From: Syntrophothermus lipocalidus DSM 12680
GTDB lineage: Bacteria; Bacillota; Syntrophomonadia; Syntrophomonadales; Syntrophothermaceae
Assembly (NCBI RefSeq): GCF_000092405.1
Contig: NC_014220.1
Coordinates: 868,001 to 932,000 of the forward strand
Length of the DNA: 64,000 bases
Reading direction: 5' to 3'
A program made the translations under genes and the position numbers. The number at the start of each line of letters is the position of its first letter. Positions within the stretch are counted from its first letter, which is position 1. The notes under the pieces were generated by a model. That model was given only the letters and a program-made list of their open reading frames with translations, made no database searches and was not told the origin of the DNA. This document shows, in pieces, positions 29,674 to 39,110 of the stretch.

Positions 29674-30785
29674 AGAAGGAACTAATAGGTATGACCAAAA
29701 CCGATCTGGAGAGTATGGTGAAGAGCCTGGGAGGAGAAGCTTTCCGAAGTCGCCAATTGTACCGTTGGTTGTATAAGAACCTGGTTTTCGAATTTGAAAA
29801 CATGACCGACCTGCCGCGGGACCTCCGAGACCGGGTTAAGCAGGTAGCATCTATTACTCTACCGGTGGTTGAAAGGGAGAGGATATCGAGAGACGGTACC
29901 GTTAAGGTTCTGTTGGGGCTGCAAGATGGGCAACATGTCGAAATGGTTATGATTCCACAAACGAGGGCCGGACGTCACCGCTATACTCTTTGTATCTCCT
30001 CACAGGTGGGATGTCCTATCGGCTGTCCGTTTTGTGCGACGGGACGGAGCGGATTTGTCCGGAACCTGGCGGTTAACGAGATCACCGGGCAAGTTCTCCT
30101 GGGATTACTCAGGCTGAGAAACTCGAACACCTTCGAAACACAAGGCTCGGCCACAAGATTAACCAACGTGGTATTCATGGGAATGGGAGAACCTTTCTTG
30201 AACTACAGCGCGGTTATGAAGTGCATTCGGCTGATGAACGACCCAGATGGTTTGAACATTGGCCAGAGACACATTACTGTTTCGACGGCGGGAGAGGTTC
30301 GAGGTATTCGCAGGCTGGCCCAAGAAGGTTTGCAGGTTACTTTGGCCGTCTCTTTGCATTCTGCCCGAGATGAGGTAAGAGACTGGTTGGTGCCCTTGAA
30401 TCGGAAATATCCCTTGTCAGAGTTAGAGGAGGCTCTCCGATTTTACTGCGGCGTTACCAAAAGAAGAGTTACCCTGGAATATGTTCTGTTGGAGGGAGTT
30501 AATACTTCTAGACAAGACGTTGCTAGTCTTATCGACTTTGCCAGGCCTTTGCTCTGCAATGTCAACTTGATTCCATATAACCAGATAGAAAAAGCAGAAT
30601 TCAGGCGCCCTTCTCCTTCGACTGTTCTTCGATTCCAGCAATGGTTAAAGGAAGCGGGGGTAAACTCGGTCGTGCGCGAGGAGAGAGGCGGCGACATCGA
30701 GGGGGCGTGCGGGCAGTTGCGCGCCCGGGTTTGCTTTAAACCGGGCAGGAGAATTACCGGTAAGGGTAGAAAAATTAATGGATAG
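29670..30785 (+). CDS. rlmN: 23S rRNA/tRNA adenine-C2 methyltransferase
   Basis: Radical SAM enzyme methylating A2503 of 23S rRNA, and often A37 of tRNA. 371 residues. The radical SAM cluster CPIGCPFCATG is near residue 113-123; the C-terminal catalytic Cys is in GDIEGACGQL. VSLHSARD and the SAM-binding GMGEPF block are also present. Its last eight bases overlap an in-frame upstream ATG of the next gene, but not the start I prefer. Confidence 0.96.
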   Translation: MKKELIGMTKTDLESMVKSLGGEAFRSRQLYRWLYKNLVFEFENMTDLPRDLRDRVKQVASITLPVVERERISRDGTVKVLLGLQDGQHVEMVMIPQTRAGRHRYTLCISSQVGCPIGCPFCATGRSGFVRNLAVNEITGQVLLGLLRLRNSNTFETQGSATRLTNVVFMGMGEPFLNYSAVMKCIRLMNDPDGLNIGQRHITVSTAGEVRGIRRLAQEGLQVTLAVSLHSARDEVRDWLVPLNRKYPLSELEEALRFYCGVTKRRVTLEYVLLEGVNTSRQDVASLIDFARPLLCNVNLIPYNQIEKAEFRRPSPSTVLRFQQWLKEAGVNSVVREERGGDIEGACGQLRARVCFKPGRRITGKGRKING

Positions 30786-30819
30786 GAATAATCATGGTAA
30801 CGGGGCTCGAGGTGTAGTT

Positions 30820-31515
30820 ATGCAAGTGGCGGCGATAAGTGATACTGGTTTAGTACGGGGCAAGAACGAGGACCGGTTTTTGGCAAGGCCGAAGCAAGGG
30901 CTTTTTGCGGTGTGCGATGGCATGGGAGGGCACAAGGGAGGAGAGGTAGCAGCTAGCTTGGCTGTGGACGTGATTGATATGGGGTACAGTGAAAGCGAAG
31001 ACCCGGTTTCGTCTCTTGCAGCTTGTGTTGATACGGCCAATCAGCTTATATTTAGCATTGGTAACCGTGTGCCCGAGTACCAGGGTATGGGTACAACCCT
31101 AACAGCCGTACTCGTTCGTGATAATCGTTTGTGGGTAGCCCACATCGGGGACAGCAGCCTTTACTGTTTATCGGGGGGAAGGCTCCAAAAGATAACCCAC
31201 GACCATACCTTAGCCCAGAAGATGGTGGATCAAGGTTTGATGGCTCCGGCGGAAGGCAAGAAGCATCCGTTCAGCCATATCCTAACCCGGGCTTTGGGAA
31301 TGGAGGTTTCGGTTGAGGCAGACTATATTTGCAGGACCCTGAAGAAAGGGGATTATATATTACTGGCTACCGATGGTTTGACTGATCTAGTTGAGGATAG
31401 GGAAATAGAGGAACTGATTAACCGGTTTGGAATAGAGTCGCATATTCACATGGTAAAAACAGCTCTGCAAAGGGGCGGCCACGACAACATTACCGTGGTA
31501 TTAGTTAAGGTATAA
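30820..31515 (+). CDS. prpC: PP2C-family protein serine/threonine phosphatase
   Basis: Stp1/PrpC-type phosphatase that reverses the partner kinase downstream. 231 residues. Metal-binding Asp residues in VRGKNEDRF, VCDGMGGHKGGEVAA, GDSSLY and GGHDNITVV. Start ATG 30820 is chosen from GAGGTG at 30808-30813 and because the family starts at this point; an upstream ATG at 30778 would add 14 residues. Paired with the PASTA kinase, as in most Firmicutes. Confidence 0.93.
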   Translation: MQVAAISDTGLVRGKNEDRFLARPKQGLFAVCDGMGGHKGGEVAASLAVDVIDMGYSESEDPVSSLAACVDTANQLIFSIGNRVPEYQGMGTTLTAVLVRDNRLWVAHIGDSSLYCLSGGRLQKITHDHTLAQKMVDQGLMAPAEGKKHPFSHILTRALGMEVSVEADYICRTLKKGDYILLATDGLTDLVEDREIEELINRFGIESHIHMVKTALQRGGHDNITVVLVKV

Positions 31516-31536
31516 GCGAATTGGGGGTACTCGGTT

Positions 31537-33378
31537 TTGACTAAAAGATTACTGCATAACCGATACGAGTTATTAGAGGAAATAGGCGATGGAGGGACGG
31601 CCATAGTCTACAAAGCCCGTTGCACATTGCTGGACCGTATCGTAGCGGTGAAGATTCTGAAAGAAGAACTGGCACGTGACCAGGCCTTTGTCCGCAAGTT
31701 CAGGAGTGAGGCCCAGGCGGCGGCTCAACTCAGCCATCCTAACATCGTGAACGTATACGATGTGGGGGAAGAAAACGGGTTGCATTTTATCGTAATGGAG
31801 TACGTGGAAGGCGTTTCTTTGAAAAAATACTTAGAGGAGCATGGGCCTCTAACGCCACAAGAAGCAGTGAGGATTGCCGTTCTTATTTGCGGTGCTCTGG
31901 AACAAGCACACCAGAAAGGGATTGTTCACCGGGATATCAAACCCCACAATATACTCATGACAAGTGACGGTTCTATTAAGGTTGCAGATTTCGGGATAGC
32001 CCGGGCTTCAAACAGCAGCACCATAACGTATAGCGGAAACATTATGGGGTCTGTTCATTATATCTCACCCGAGCAGGCCCGAGGGACCGCGGTAGGTGCT
32101 ACTACTGATATCTATTCTCTAGGATGCCTGATGTACGAAATGCTGACCGGAAAGGTCCCTTTTGACGCGGAGAGTCCGATTACGGTCGCTCTGAAACACA
32201 TTCATGAAGAACCGGTTCCCCTGAGAGCGATAAACAGTGCCATTCCACCCAAGCTTGAGCGGATTGTGCTCAAAGCCATGGCAAAGGACCCTCATCTGCG
32301 CTTTCGAACGGCTACAGAGATGAAGCAGGCCTTGATGAGCCTGTCATATTCGGGTCAACTAATAGAACAGGAAGCTGGAGCCAACCTAGTAGCTGATCCA
32401 GCTTTTGGCACCGAAGGGGATGGTGAAATAATGTCTGCCAAGAGAAGGAAAATGAAGCCTATCGGCAAACTAGTGGTATTGGTCGCCTTAATCGGGCTTT
32501 TAGCCGGTTTGGTCTACGGGTTACGAGGCCAGTTCTTTGGCAAGGAGGTGGTGGTTCCAAGCGTTGAGGGGTATTCTACCAAGGAAGCATATGAGAAGTT
32601 AGCCGAAGTTGGTTTGAAAATGACTAAAGTAGGAGAGGAATATAACGATGAGGTTGAGGCCGGGTGCGTAGTCACCCAGGACCCTGCTCCTGGAAAAAAA
32701 GTTAAGGAGGGGCGGGAAGTCAGGGTCATATTAAGCAAAGGCCCGGAGATGGTGCGAGTACCGGACCTTACAGGGTTGGCTATAGCGGATGCCAGATTGG
32801 AGCTGACAAATGTGGGGCTGCGGATGGGAAATATCGAGTATGTTTTTGACCAGGAAGTTCCCGAAGGTGTCATTATTTCCCAGGAACCCCGGGCTAACCA
32901 GCGCCTAAAGGTTAACGAGAAGGTCGACGTTGCTGTAAGCAAAGGACCGCAACCTAATCAGGTCCAAGTGCCCAGTTTATTAGGTTTGTCCCTCGACGAA
33001 GCTAAGAGCCGTTTGGCGGAGAATAAGCTGGTTTTGGGCTCAATCAGCGAACGTGAGAGCTTGGACTATTTCCCTGGTCAAGTCATAGCTCAGACTCCGG
33101 GAGCTGGAACCATGGTAACAGAAGGGCAAAGCGTTGATTTGGTAGCAAGCAAAGGCCCCGGTCCTTTGCCCCGGACGGTGCCGCTGACTTTTAGCCTGCC
33201 CGAAGACCAAGATTTCTACAAGGTAGTGGTAAAAGTGAACGATGCCAAGGGAGTGCGCGAGGCGGAGAGCAACGTGTACGTTGGAGGGGATGAAGTAAAC
33301 CTGTCTTTGACCTGCTATGGAAAAGCGATTATCGAAGTGTATCTGGACGGTACGCTTTACAAGAGGTACTCTGCATAA
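31537..33378 (+). CDS. prkC: PASTA-domain serine/threonine protein kinase
   Basis: Membrane kinase that senses muropeptides or cell-wall state. 613 residues. Kinase domain about 10-270 with VAVKIL, HRDIKPHNIL, ADFGIA and the P+1 region GSVHYISPEQ. One membrane helix near 311-328. Three PASTA repeats outside the cell, starting near residues 337, 406 and 476, then about 70 residues of unassigned tail. TTG start. Between PP2C and rsgA. Confidence 0.95.
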   Translation: MTKRLLHNRYELLEEIGDGGTAIVYKARCTLLDRIVAVKILKEELARDQAFVRKFRSEAQAAAQLSHPNIVNVYDVGEENGLHFIVMEYVEGVSLKKYLEEHGPLTPQEAVRIAVLICGALEQAHQKGIVHRDIKPHNILMTSDGSIKVADFGIARASNSSTITYSGNIMGSVHYISPEQARGTAVGATTDIYSLGCLMYEMLTGKVPFDAESPITVALKHIHEEPVPLRAINSAIPPKLERIVLKAMAKDPHLRFRTATEMKQALMSLSYSGQLIEQEAGANLVADPAFGTEGDGEIMSAKRRKMKPIGKLVVLVALIGLLAGLVYGLRGQFFGKEVVVPSVEGYSTKEAYEKLAEVGLKMTKVGEEYNDEVEAGCVVTQDPAPGKKVKEGREVRVILSKGPEMVRVPDLTGLAIADARLELTNVGLRMGNIEYVFDQEVPEGVIISQEPRANQRLKVNEKVDVAVSKGPQPNQVQVPSLLGLSLDEAKSRLAENKLVLGSISERESLDYFPGQVIAQTPGAGTMVTEGQSVDLVASKGPGPLPRTVPLTFSLPEDQDFYKVVVKVNDAKGVREAESNVYVGGDEVNLSLTCYGKAIIEVYLDGTLYKRYSA

Positions 33379-33484
33379 GGGGGTTTGCGGGCGCTGATTT
33401 ATCCTTTGGGGCGGGGTTCCATGATAATTCTTGGTGCCACTGCCGTCATCAGCGTCAAAAACCTGTCTCAATAAGGGGGAGAGT

Positions 33485-34366
33485 ATGTCGGAGACCCAGC
33501 GGGAAGGTCTGGTCGTAAGAAGATACGGCGGTTTTTACTACGTGTTCACCGGCGAGGCTGTTCTAGCCTGTAAGCTTAGAGGAAAGATCAGGGATCAGGT
33601 TGTGACCGGGGATCGCGTGGTAATCACAGTCCTGGGAACGGGAACAGGAGTTGTGGAAAAAGTCCTACCCCGTCGCACCGAGTTGGTACGACCTCGTATT
33701 GCCAATGTAGATAAGGTATTCATCGTGTTTTCGTGCAATTGTCCGGAACCGAGCTTGGTTTTACTGGACAGGTTGCTGGTTTTGGCAAGCTGTCATGGCC
33801 TTTATCCTTACATAGTATTGAACAAATGCGACCTGGATCCTGCACCGCGGGCTGTAGACATTATAGACTACTACCCTCGAGCAGGTTACAAATTGATCCT
33901 GACCTCAGCCGTAAACGGCGAAGGTATTGACGAGGTTGTTAAAGAAGTCGAAGGTTCGATATCTGTTTTAGCCGGGCCTTCGGGAGTGGGCAAGTCTAGT
34001 CTCTTGAACGCCGTTTTCCCTGACAGATATCTCCCTACTCAAGAAATATCAGAAAAAACGGGACGGGGACGGCATACTACGCGCCATGTTGAACTTTTTT
34101 CTTTAGAAAACGGAGGCTGGATAGCGGACACGCCGGGCTTCAGTGTCATGGACCTGCCTCGCATGAAAAGAGAGGATTTGGCCCGGCATTTCATCGAGTT
34201 CGAGCCTCTGGCAGCCTACTGCCGGTTTGCCGATTGTTTGCACTATCAAGAGGAAAACTGTGCGGTCAAGGAATCGGTGTCCCGAGGGGAGATCGCTCAG
34301 TTCCGCTATCAAAACTATTGTTCTTTCTTAGGAGAGGTTATTGAAGCCGAGAGGTGTTATCGATGA
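33485..34366 (+). CDS. rsgA: Ribosome small subunit-dependent GTPase RsgA
   Basis: Circularly permuted GTPase that aids 30S maturation. About 293 residues. G motifs are in the order NKCD (G4), then GPSGVGKSSLLNAV (G1), then DTPGF (G3), as expected for the family. The C-terminal zinc site is in CRFADCLHYQEENCAV. ATG 33485 follows GGGGGAG; 18 codons upstream in frame are not family-like. Overlaps rpe by four bases (ATGA). Confidence 0.96.
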   Translation: MSETQREGLVVRRYGGFYYVFTGEAVLACKLRGKIRDQVVTGDRVVITVLGTGTGVVEKVLPRRTELVRPRIANVDKVFIVFSCNCPEPSLVLLDRLLVLASCHGLYPYIVLNKCDLDPAPRAVDIIDYYPRAGYKLILTSAVNGEGIDEVVKEVEGSISVLAGPSGVGKSSLLNAVFPDRYLPTQEISEKTGRGRHTTRHVELFSLENGGWIADTPGFSVMDLPRMKREDLARHFIEFEPLAAYCRFADCLHYQEENCAVKESVSRGEIAQFRYQNYCSFLGEVIEAERCYR

Positions 34367-35019
34367 TATTGATTGCTCCTTCCATATTATCCGCCAATTT
34401 TGCCCATCTCGCGAGGGAAGTCAAGGTTGTCGAAAAAGCTGGAGCGGATTGGCTTCACGTTGACGTGATGGACGGGCACTTTGTACCTAATTTGACCATT
34501 GGGCCACAGGTGGTGAAAGATTTGCGCCAGGAAACTGGCCTTTTGTTTGATGTTCATCTGATGATAGACAACCCCGATGATTATGTTCAGGCCTTTTACC
34601 AGGCTGGAGCTGACATCATTACCGTCCACGCCGAGGCTAGTGTTCACTTACACCGGACTGTCAGCAATATAAAAAGCTTGGGAATAATGGCAGGGATAGC
34701 ATTAAACCCGGCCACGCCACTTAACGTGCTGGATTTCATTTTGGGTGAGGTTGACTTGGTTTTGATCATGAGCGTGAATCCGGGCTTCGGAGGACAAGAG
34801 TTTATCCAAGAATCAACCCGGAAGATCTCCATGCTGCGTCAAATGTTGAACGAACGTGGCTTAAAGGCATACATCCAGGTAGACGGAGGTATCAACGCCG
34901 CGACCGCCGCCCTATGTGTCCAATCTGGGGCCGATGTTCTGGTGGCCGGATCATATATTTTCAAATCGCCTGAACCGGAAAAGGCGATCCTAACTTTAAA
35001 AGAGACAGGTAATAGCTAA
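34363..35019 (+). CDS. rpe: Ribulose-phosphate 3-epimerase
   Basis: Interconverts ribulose 5-phosphate and xylulose 5-phosphate. 218 residues, TIM barrel. N-terminal APSILSANFAHL, metal-binding HVDVMDGHFVPN, DVHLMIDNPDDY, SVNPGFGGQ, and the C-terminal DGGI and GADVLVAGS phosphate sites. Follows rsgA, a conserved pairing. Confidence 0.97.
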   Translation: MILIAPSILSANFAHLAREVKVVEKAGADWLHVDVMDGHFVPNLTIGPQVVKDLRQETGLLFDVHLMIDNPDDYVQAFYQAGADIITVHAEASVHLHRTVSNIKSLGIMAGIALNPATPLNVLDFILGEVDLVLIMSVNPGFGGQEFIQESTRKISMLRQMLNERGLKAYIQVDGGINAATAALCVQSGADVLVAGSYIFKSPEPEKAILTLKETGNS

Positions 35020-35133
35020 TTTGTTTGTATACATGATAAACTCTCGATAAGGAAGGTGCATTGTAACAGGAGTACCAGCCGTTCTGTAGAATTTCAGGAG
35101 GTTGTAGACGGTTTAAAACGTCCGGCCGCAGTG

Positions 35134-35162
35134 TTGACCATTTCGGGTGCGAGTGTTATCAT
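35134..35162 (+). promoter_or_regulatory. Sigma-A promoter of the riboflavin operon
   Basis: TTGACC (35134-35139), 17-base spacer, TATCAT (35157-35162): 5/6 matches at both boxes. The expected start near 35169 puts a hairpin, a dispersed repeat and then the FMN riboswitch in the leader. Confidence 0.75.
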
Positions 35163-35176
35163 CTTAACATAAATTT

Positions 35177-35264
35177 GATTTCACTGCCTAAACCCCTTCG
35201 GTTGACGAGTGAAATCACATGTGATTATTCTTTTTATAGTATCTGCGTAAATCAGCGTCTAAAT
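35177..35264 (+). repeat. Hairpin plus dispersed 20-base repeat in the rib leader
   Basis: GATTTCACT and AGTGAAATC are complementary 9-base arms around a loop holding CCCCTTCGGTTGAC. Downstream, 35245-35264 reads GCGTAAATCAGCGTCTAAAT, identical over 20 bases to 41050-41069, where a similar CACTGC...CCCCTCGGTTGG block also precedes it. This looks like a small mobile or structural repeat of unknown function. Confidence 0.65.
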
Positions 35265-35291
35265 AAGATTTAAATTTAATTAAAAGGATGA

Positions 35292-35421
35292 CCTTTCCTT
35301 CGGGGATCGGCGAAATTCCGTACCGGCGGTGTAGGCGAAGAGCCTGTAGCCCGCGAGCCTTCGGGCAGGATCCGGTGAGAGTCCGGAGCCGACAGTGAAA
35401 GTCTGGATGGGAGAAGGAAGG
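35292..35421 (+). ncRNA. FMN riboswitch (RFN element)
   Basis: The conserved RFN blocks are present in order: GATCGGCGAAATTCCG, ACCGGCGGT, AGCCCGCGAGC, GATCCGGTGAGAGTCCGG, AGCCGACAGT and AAAGTCTGGATGGGAGAAGG. The P1 stem is formed by CCTTTCCTTC near 35292 and GAAGGAAGG near 35413-35421. It precedes ribD, so it controls the whole riboflavin operon. FMN binding should favour the terminator downstream. Confidence 0.97.
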
Positions 35422-35476
35422 ATCGGTGGCTTATGCCCATAACAGGTCATAGCCCGCCGGACTTTTGCTTGACCAG

Positions 35477-35510
35477 AACACCCCGAGGGATTCGAGGTGT
35501 TTTTTGTTTT
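35477..35510 (+). terminator. Riboswitch-controlled terminator before ribD
   Basis: AACACC (35477-35482) pairs with GGTGTT (35496-35501); the stem continues inward through one mismatch (CGA with TCG), followed by TTTTTGTTTT. Position 56 bases after the RFN element fits an expression platform. Confidence 0.9.
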
Positions 35511-35543
35511 CTATCTAGTGTACTCAGGGGGGTACAGACAGTT

Positions 35544-36638
35544 GTGAGCATCGATGAGAAGTACATGGGGAGGGCAGTTGAGCTTGCTGTTCAGGCCTTG
35601 GGCAGGACCAGTCCTAATCCGGTTGTCGGTGCTGTGGTAGTGCTTGAGGGCGAGGTAGTGGGAGAAGGGTATCACCAGCTGGCGGGAACACCGCATGCAG
35701 AGATACACGCGTTAAACCAAGCGGGAGAACGCGCTCGAGGGGCTACTCTTTACGTGACTTTGGAACCGTGCTGTCATTATGGCAAGACTCCTCCTTGTGT
35801 AGATGCCATTATCGGCTCCGGCATAAAACGGGTGGTAGTAGCCATTCAAGACCCTAACCCGCAGGTGTCAGGTCAGGGGATAGCCAGGTTGAAAGCAGCT
35901 GGAATAGAGGTTGAGGTTGGGGTATTGGAGGAGGAAGCGCGCCGGGCTAACGAATTCTTTTTTAAATTTATCACTACCGGGATGCCGTTTGTCGCTTTAA
36001 AGACGGCGATGACTATGGACGGGAAAATAGCCACTAGGACGGGTGATTCGCGTTGGGTCACAGGAGAGAAGGCCAGGCGTTTCGTACACGAGCTAAGAAA
36101 TATCTACGATGCCGTTTTGGTAGGAGTCGGTACTGTCCTCAAAGATAATCCTATGTTGAACACCCGTTTAGATGTCGCGGGCAAAAGGGATCCGATGCGG
36201 GTAATCTTGGATGGGAGGTTGGAAATACCTCTTGACAGTCAAATAGTCTTAACCTCGAACCAGCAGTGTACCCTGGTAGTCACGAGCAGGAAGGCAGATA
36301 TAGGTAAGATCGCCGTTTTGGAAGACGCGGGGGTTGAGGTACTCCAGCTAGGTGATAAGCCTGACTTCATTCCTTTGGTGCCGGTTTTAGAGGAACTGGC
36401 TAGGCTCGGGGTTACCAGTATACTGGTAGAGGGCGGGGGACAAGTAAACGCTTCATTTTTAGAGGCAGGGTTAGTGGACAAGGTGTACTGGTTTATTGCT
36501 CCTAAGATCTGCGGGGGCGAGTCAGCTCCGACTCCAGTGAGGGGTACGGGAGTCGAGATGATGGACCAAGCCAGGAAACTTAGGCAATTTGATCTAAGCC
36601 GTTTTGATGACGATGTTTTAATTACCGGGTATTTCTAA
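35544..36638 (+). CDS. ribD: Bifunctional riboflavin deaminase / reductase
   Basis: Deaminates and then reduces the pyrimidine intermediate of riboflavin synthesis. About 364 residues. N-terminal deaminase with zinc motifs PHAEIHAL and PCCHYGKTPPC; C-terminal reductase from about residue 147 with LKTAMTMDGKIAT and LVEGGGQVNASF. GTG 35544 follows GGGGGG and lies after the riboswitch terminator. A longer frame from 35433 would have to be translated through that terminator and is rejected. Confidence 0.95.
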   Translation: MSIDEKYMGRAVELAVQALGRTSPNPVVGAVVVLEGEVVGEGYHQLAGTPHAEIHALNQAGERARGATLYVTLEPCCHYGKTPPCVDAIIGSGIKRVVVAIQDPNPQVSGQGIARLKAAGIEVEVGVLEEEARRANEFFFKFITTGMPFVALKTAMTMDGKIATRTGDSRWVTGEKARRFVHELRNIYDAVLVGVGTVLKDNPMLNTRLDVAGKRDPMRVILDGRLEIPLDSQIVLTSNQQCTLVVTSRKADIGKIAVLEDAGVEVLQLGDKPDFIPLVPVLEELARLGVTSILVEGGGQVNASFLEAGLVDKVYWFIAPKICGGESAPTPVRGTGVEMMDQARKLRQFDLSRFDDDVLITGYF

Positions 36639-36685
36639 AAACCAGGCCCAGTAGTGGGTTAAAGGACCAAAAGGAGTGAACTGCT

Positions 36686-37339
36686 ATTTTTACCGGTATC
36701 ATTGAAGAAGTGGGAACAATAAGAGAAGTGAGAAAAAGCAGTTTTTCGTGTCAACTTGTCATCAAAGCCGAACAGGTCTTGGGAGATGTAAAGTTAGGAG
36801 ACAGCATAGCCGTTAACGGGGTTTGCCTGACCGTAATCGATTTTGACCGTGACCAGTTCGTGGCTGATGTTATGTTTGAGACTTTGAAAAAGACAACCCT
36901 TGGTTACCTGAGGAGCGGGGAAAAAGTCAACCTGGAAAGAGCTTTGCGCCTTTCCGATCGACTGGGTGGCCACATCGTACTGGGACATGTTGATGGAGTT
37001 GGAAGGATAAAGGAACAAACCAAAGTCGATATTTCGGTTGTTACGAGGATTAGCGCTTCGCCCGATATCTTGCGTTATGTGATTCCAAGGGGTTCGATTG
37101 CGGTAGACGGGATAAGCTTGACGGTGGTGGAGGTGTGGCCTGATAGTTTTAGTGTTTCTCTAATACCTCATACCGCCGAAAAGACGACGCTAGGCTTCAA
37201 GAAGCCGGGGGACTATGTGAACCTTGAGGCAGACATAATCGGGAGGTACGTGGAAAGGCTGTCATGTTCGGGAGACAGGAGCTCTAAGGATGGCTCGGTA
37301 GATATTGATTTCCTGCGGGAACACGGCTTCGCTACATAG
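36686..37339 (+). CDS. ribE: Riboflavin synthase alpha chain, apparent AUU start
   Basis: Joins two lumazines to give riboflavin. 217 residues. The family begins with M-F-T-G-I-I-E-E, and here the codons are ATT TTT ACC GGT ATC ATT GAA GAA. A stop codon lies in frame at 36677-36679 and no ATG, GTG or TTG stands between it and the conserved block. AAGGAG at 36671-36676 is nine bases from ATT 36686. The next usual start, GTG 36710, would remove the conserved N-terminus. The second barrel repeats the fold (ISLTVVEVWPDSF). AUU starts are known in infC and pcnB of E. coli. A base error in the sequence is the alternative. Confidence 0.9.
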   Translation: MFTGIIEEVGTIREVRKSSFSCQLVIKAEQVLGDVKLGDSIAVNGVCLTVIDFDRDQFVADVMFETLKKTTLGYLRSGEKVNLERALRLSDRLGGHIVLGHVDGVGRIKEQTKVDISVVTRISASPDILRYVIPRGSIAVDGISLTVVEVWPDSFSVSLIPHTAEKTTLGFKKPGDYVNLEADIIGRYVERLSCSGDRSSKDGSVDIDFLREHGFAT

Positions 37340-37363
37340 GAGGTAGTAAAGGGGGTTTAGATC

Positions 37364-38560
37364 ATGTTCAATTCAGTCGAAGAGGCTATAGAGGATATCA
37401 AGGCCGGGAAAATGCTCATCGTCGTCGATGACGAGGACCGTGAAAATGAAGGCGATCTAGTAATGGCAGCAGAGAAAGTTACTCCTCAGGCTATTAACTT
37501 CATGGCCACCTATGGGCGGGGTCTTATCTGTGTGCCGATGAAAGGAGAGCGGTTGGATGAGCTAGACATCAGACAAATGGTTTTTGATAACACCGATAAC
37601 CACGAAACCGCTTTTACGGTATCAGTTGATTACAAGACTACGAGAACGGGAATTTCCGCTTTTGAGAGGGCAGAAACTATCCAGGCTCTCATTTCACCCC
37701 AGGTCAAACCTTCTGATTTCCGGCGCCCTGGCCACGTGTTTCCTCTCCGGTACAAAGAAGGCGGGGTTTTACGGCGGGCTGGACACACGGAGGCCGCTGT
37801 GGACCTGGCAGTATTAGCAGGCTTGTATCCGGCCGGGACGATTTGTGAGATAATGAATGACGACGGGACGATGGCGCGAGTTCCTGAATTAATGGAATTT
37901 GCGCGGGTTCACGGTTTGAAGATAATTACAATAGCCGATTTGATTCAGTACCGGCGCCGAAAGGAAGTCTTAGTAAGAAGAGTGGAATCAATACGTTTGC
38001 CTACCCAGTTTGGGGATTTTACGGCCGTAGCTTACGAGTCCCTGCTGGACGGTAAAGGGCACTTGGCTTTGGTTAAAGGTGAATGGAAAGAAGACGAGCC
38101 GATCTTGGTAAGAGTGCATTCCGAGTGTCTTACCGGTGACGTGTTTGCTTCCAAGCGTTGTGACTGTGGGGATCAATTGGCCCGTGCTCTTTCGATGATA
38201 GAAGAAGCCGGGAAAGGAGTTCTGTTGTATATGCGCCAGGAAGGACGGGGCATAGGGCTGCTCAACAAGATCCGGGCCTACAAACTTCAGGAAGAGGGGA
38301 AAGACACGGTTGAGGCTAATGAGGCTTTAGGCTTTCCGGCGGATTTGCGTGACTACGGAATCGGTGCGCAGATACTGGTAGATTTAGGGGTACGCAAAAT
38401 GCGTTTGATGACTAACAATCCCAAGAAGATTCATGGATTGGAAGGTTACGGTTTATCAATGGTGGAACGGGTGCCGATTGAGATACAGGTGAAAAAAGAG
38501 AATGAACGGTACATGAGGACCAAGAAAGAGAAGATGGGGCACCTTTTAGCTACGATTTAA
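37364..38560 (+). CDS. ribBA: Bifunctional DHBP synthase / GTP cyclohydrolase II
   Basis: Supplies both precursors of riboflavin. 398 residues. N-terminal RibB domain (about 1-200) with the acidic loop [10 protein letters not shown] and [10 protein letters not shown]-terminal RibA domain with the zinc cysteines in [20 protein letters not shown] and the [12 protein letters not shown] block. Between ribE and ribH in the usual operon order. Confidence 0.97.
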   Translation: MFNSVEEAIEDIKAGKMLIVVDDEDRENEGDLVMAAEKVTPQAINFMATYGRGLICVPMKGERLDELDIRQMVFDNTDNHETAFTVSVDYKTTRTGISAFERAETIQALISPQVKPSDFRRPGHVFPLRYKEGGVLRRAGHTEAAVDLAVLAGLYPAGTICEIMNDDGTMARVPELMEFARVHGLKIITIADLIQYRRRKEVLVRRVESIRLPTQFGDFTAVAYESLLDGKGHLALVKGEWKEDEPILVRVHSECLTGDVFASKRCDCGDQLARALSMIEEAGKGVLLYMRQEGRGIGLLNKIRAYKLQEEGKDTVEANEALGFPADLRDYGIGAQILVDLGVRKMRLMTNNPKKIHGLEGYGLSMVERVPIEIQVKKENERYMRTKKEKMGHLLATI

Positions 38561-38603
38561 TTTGTTCGCTTATTCATGATATCAAGACTTAGGGGGTTTA
38601 AGA

Positions 38604-39065
38604 GTGGCGAAAGTGTACGAAGGAAAACTGCTGGCTGAAGGGCTTCGTTTTGGCATCGTGGTATCCAGATTCAACGAGTTCATTACCCAGAAACTCTTAT
38701 CGGGGTGTATCGACGGCCTTACCCGGCATGGGGCTTCGATGGAAAACATAGAGATAGCCTGGGTACCGGGTGCTTTTGAGATGCCCGTGGTTGCCCAGAA
38801 GATGGCTAGCAAGGACTACGCCGCTGTGATATGCCTAGGGGCAGTCATCCGGGGAGCAACTCCCCATTTCGAGTACGTGGCGGCTGAGGTAACCAAAGGT
38901 ATTGCTCAGGTGGGGCTGCGGGCAGGTATTCCAGTTGTTTACGGAGTCATAACCGCTGATACGATTGAACAGGCCATCGAGCGTGCGGGTACAAAGTCAG
39001 GCAACAAGGGTTTCGATGCCGCTCTTACTGCCATCGAGATGGCCAACCTTCTCAAAGAGTTGTAA
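38604..39065 (+). CDS. ribH: 6,7-dimethyl-8-ribityllumazine synthase
   Basis: Condenses the two RibBA/RibD products to lumazine. 153 residues. [16 protein letters not shown], and [14 protein letters not shown] with the catalytic His. GTG start at 38604 after GGGGG. Last gene of the rib operon; a MarR-type gene follows 45 bases later without a terminator. Confidence 0.96.
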   Translation: MAKVYEGKLLAEGLRFGIVVSRFNEFITQKLLSGCIDGLTRHGASMENIEIAWVPGAFEMPVVAQKMASKDYAAVICLGAVIRGATPHFEYVAAEVTKGIAQVGLRAGIPVVYGVITADTIEQAIERAGTKSGNKGFDAALTAIEMANLLKEL

Positions 39066-39110
39066 AGAGTGGTACCTGGCTTAACTTTAGTTTTGAAGGG
39101 GTTATGGAGA

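Noticed and set aside
35433-35543. In-frame N-terminal extension of ribD from ATG 35433
   Set aside because: It runs across the riboswitch terminator at 35477-35510 and is unlike RibD; GTG 35544 has a proper ribosome binding site.
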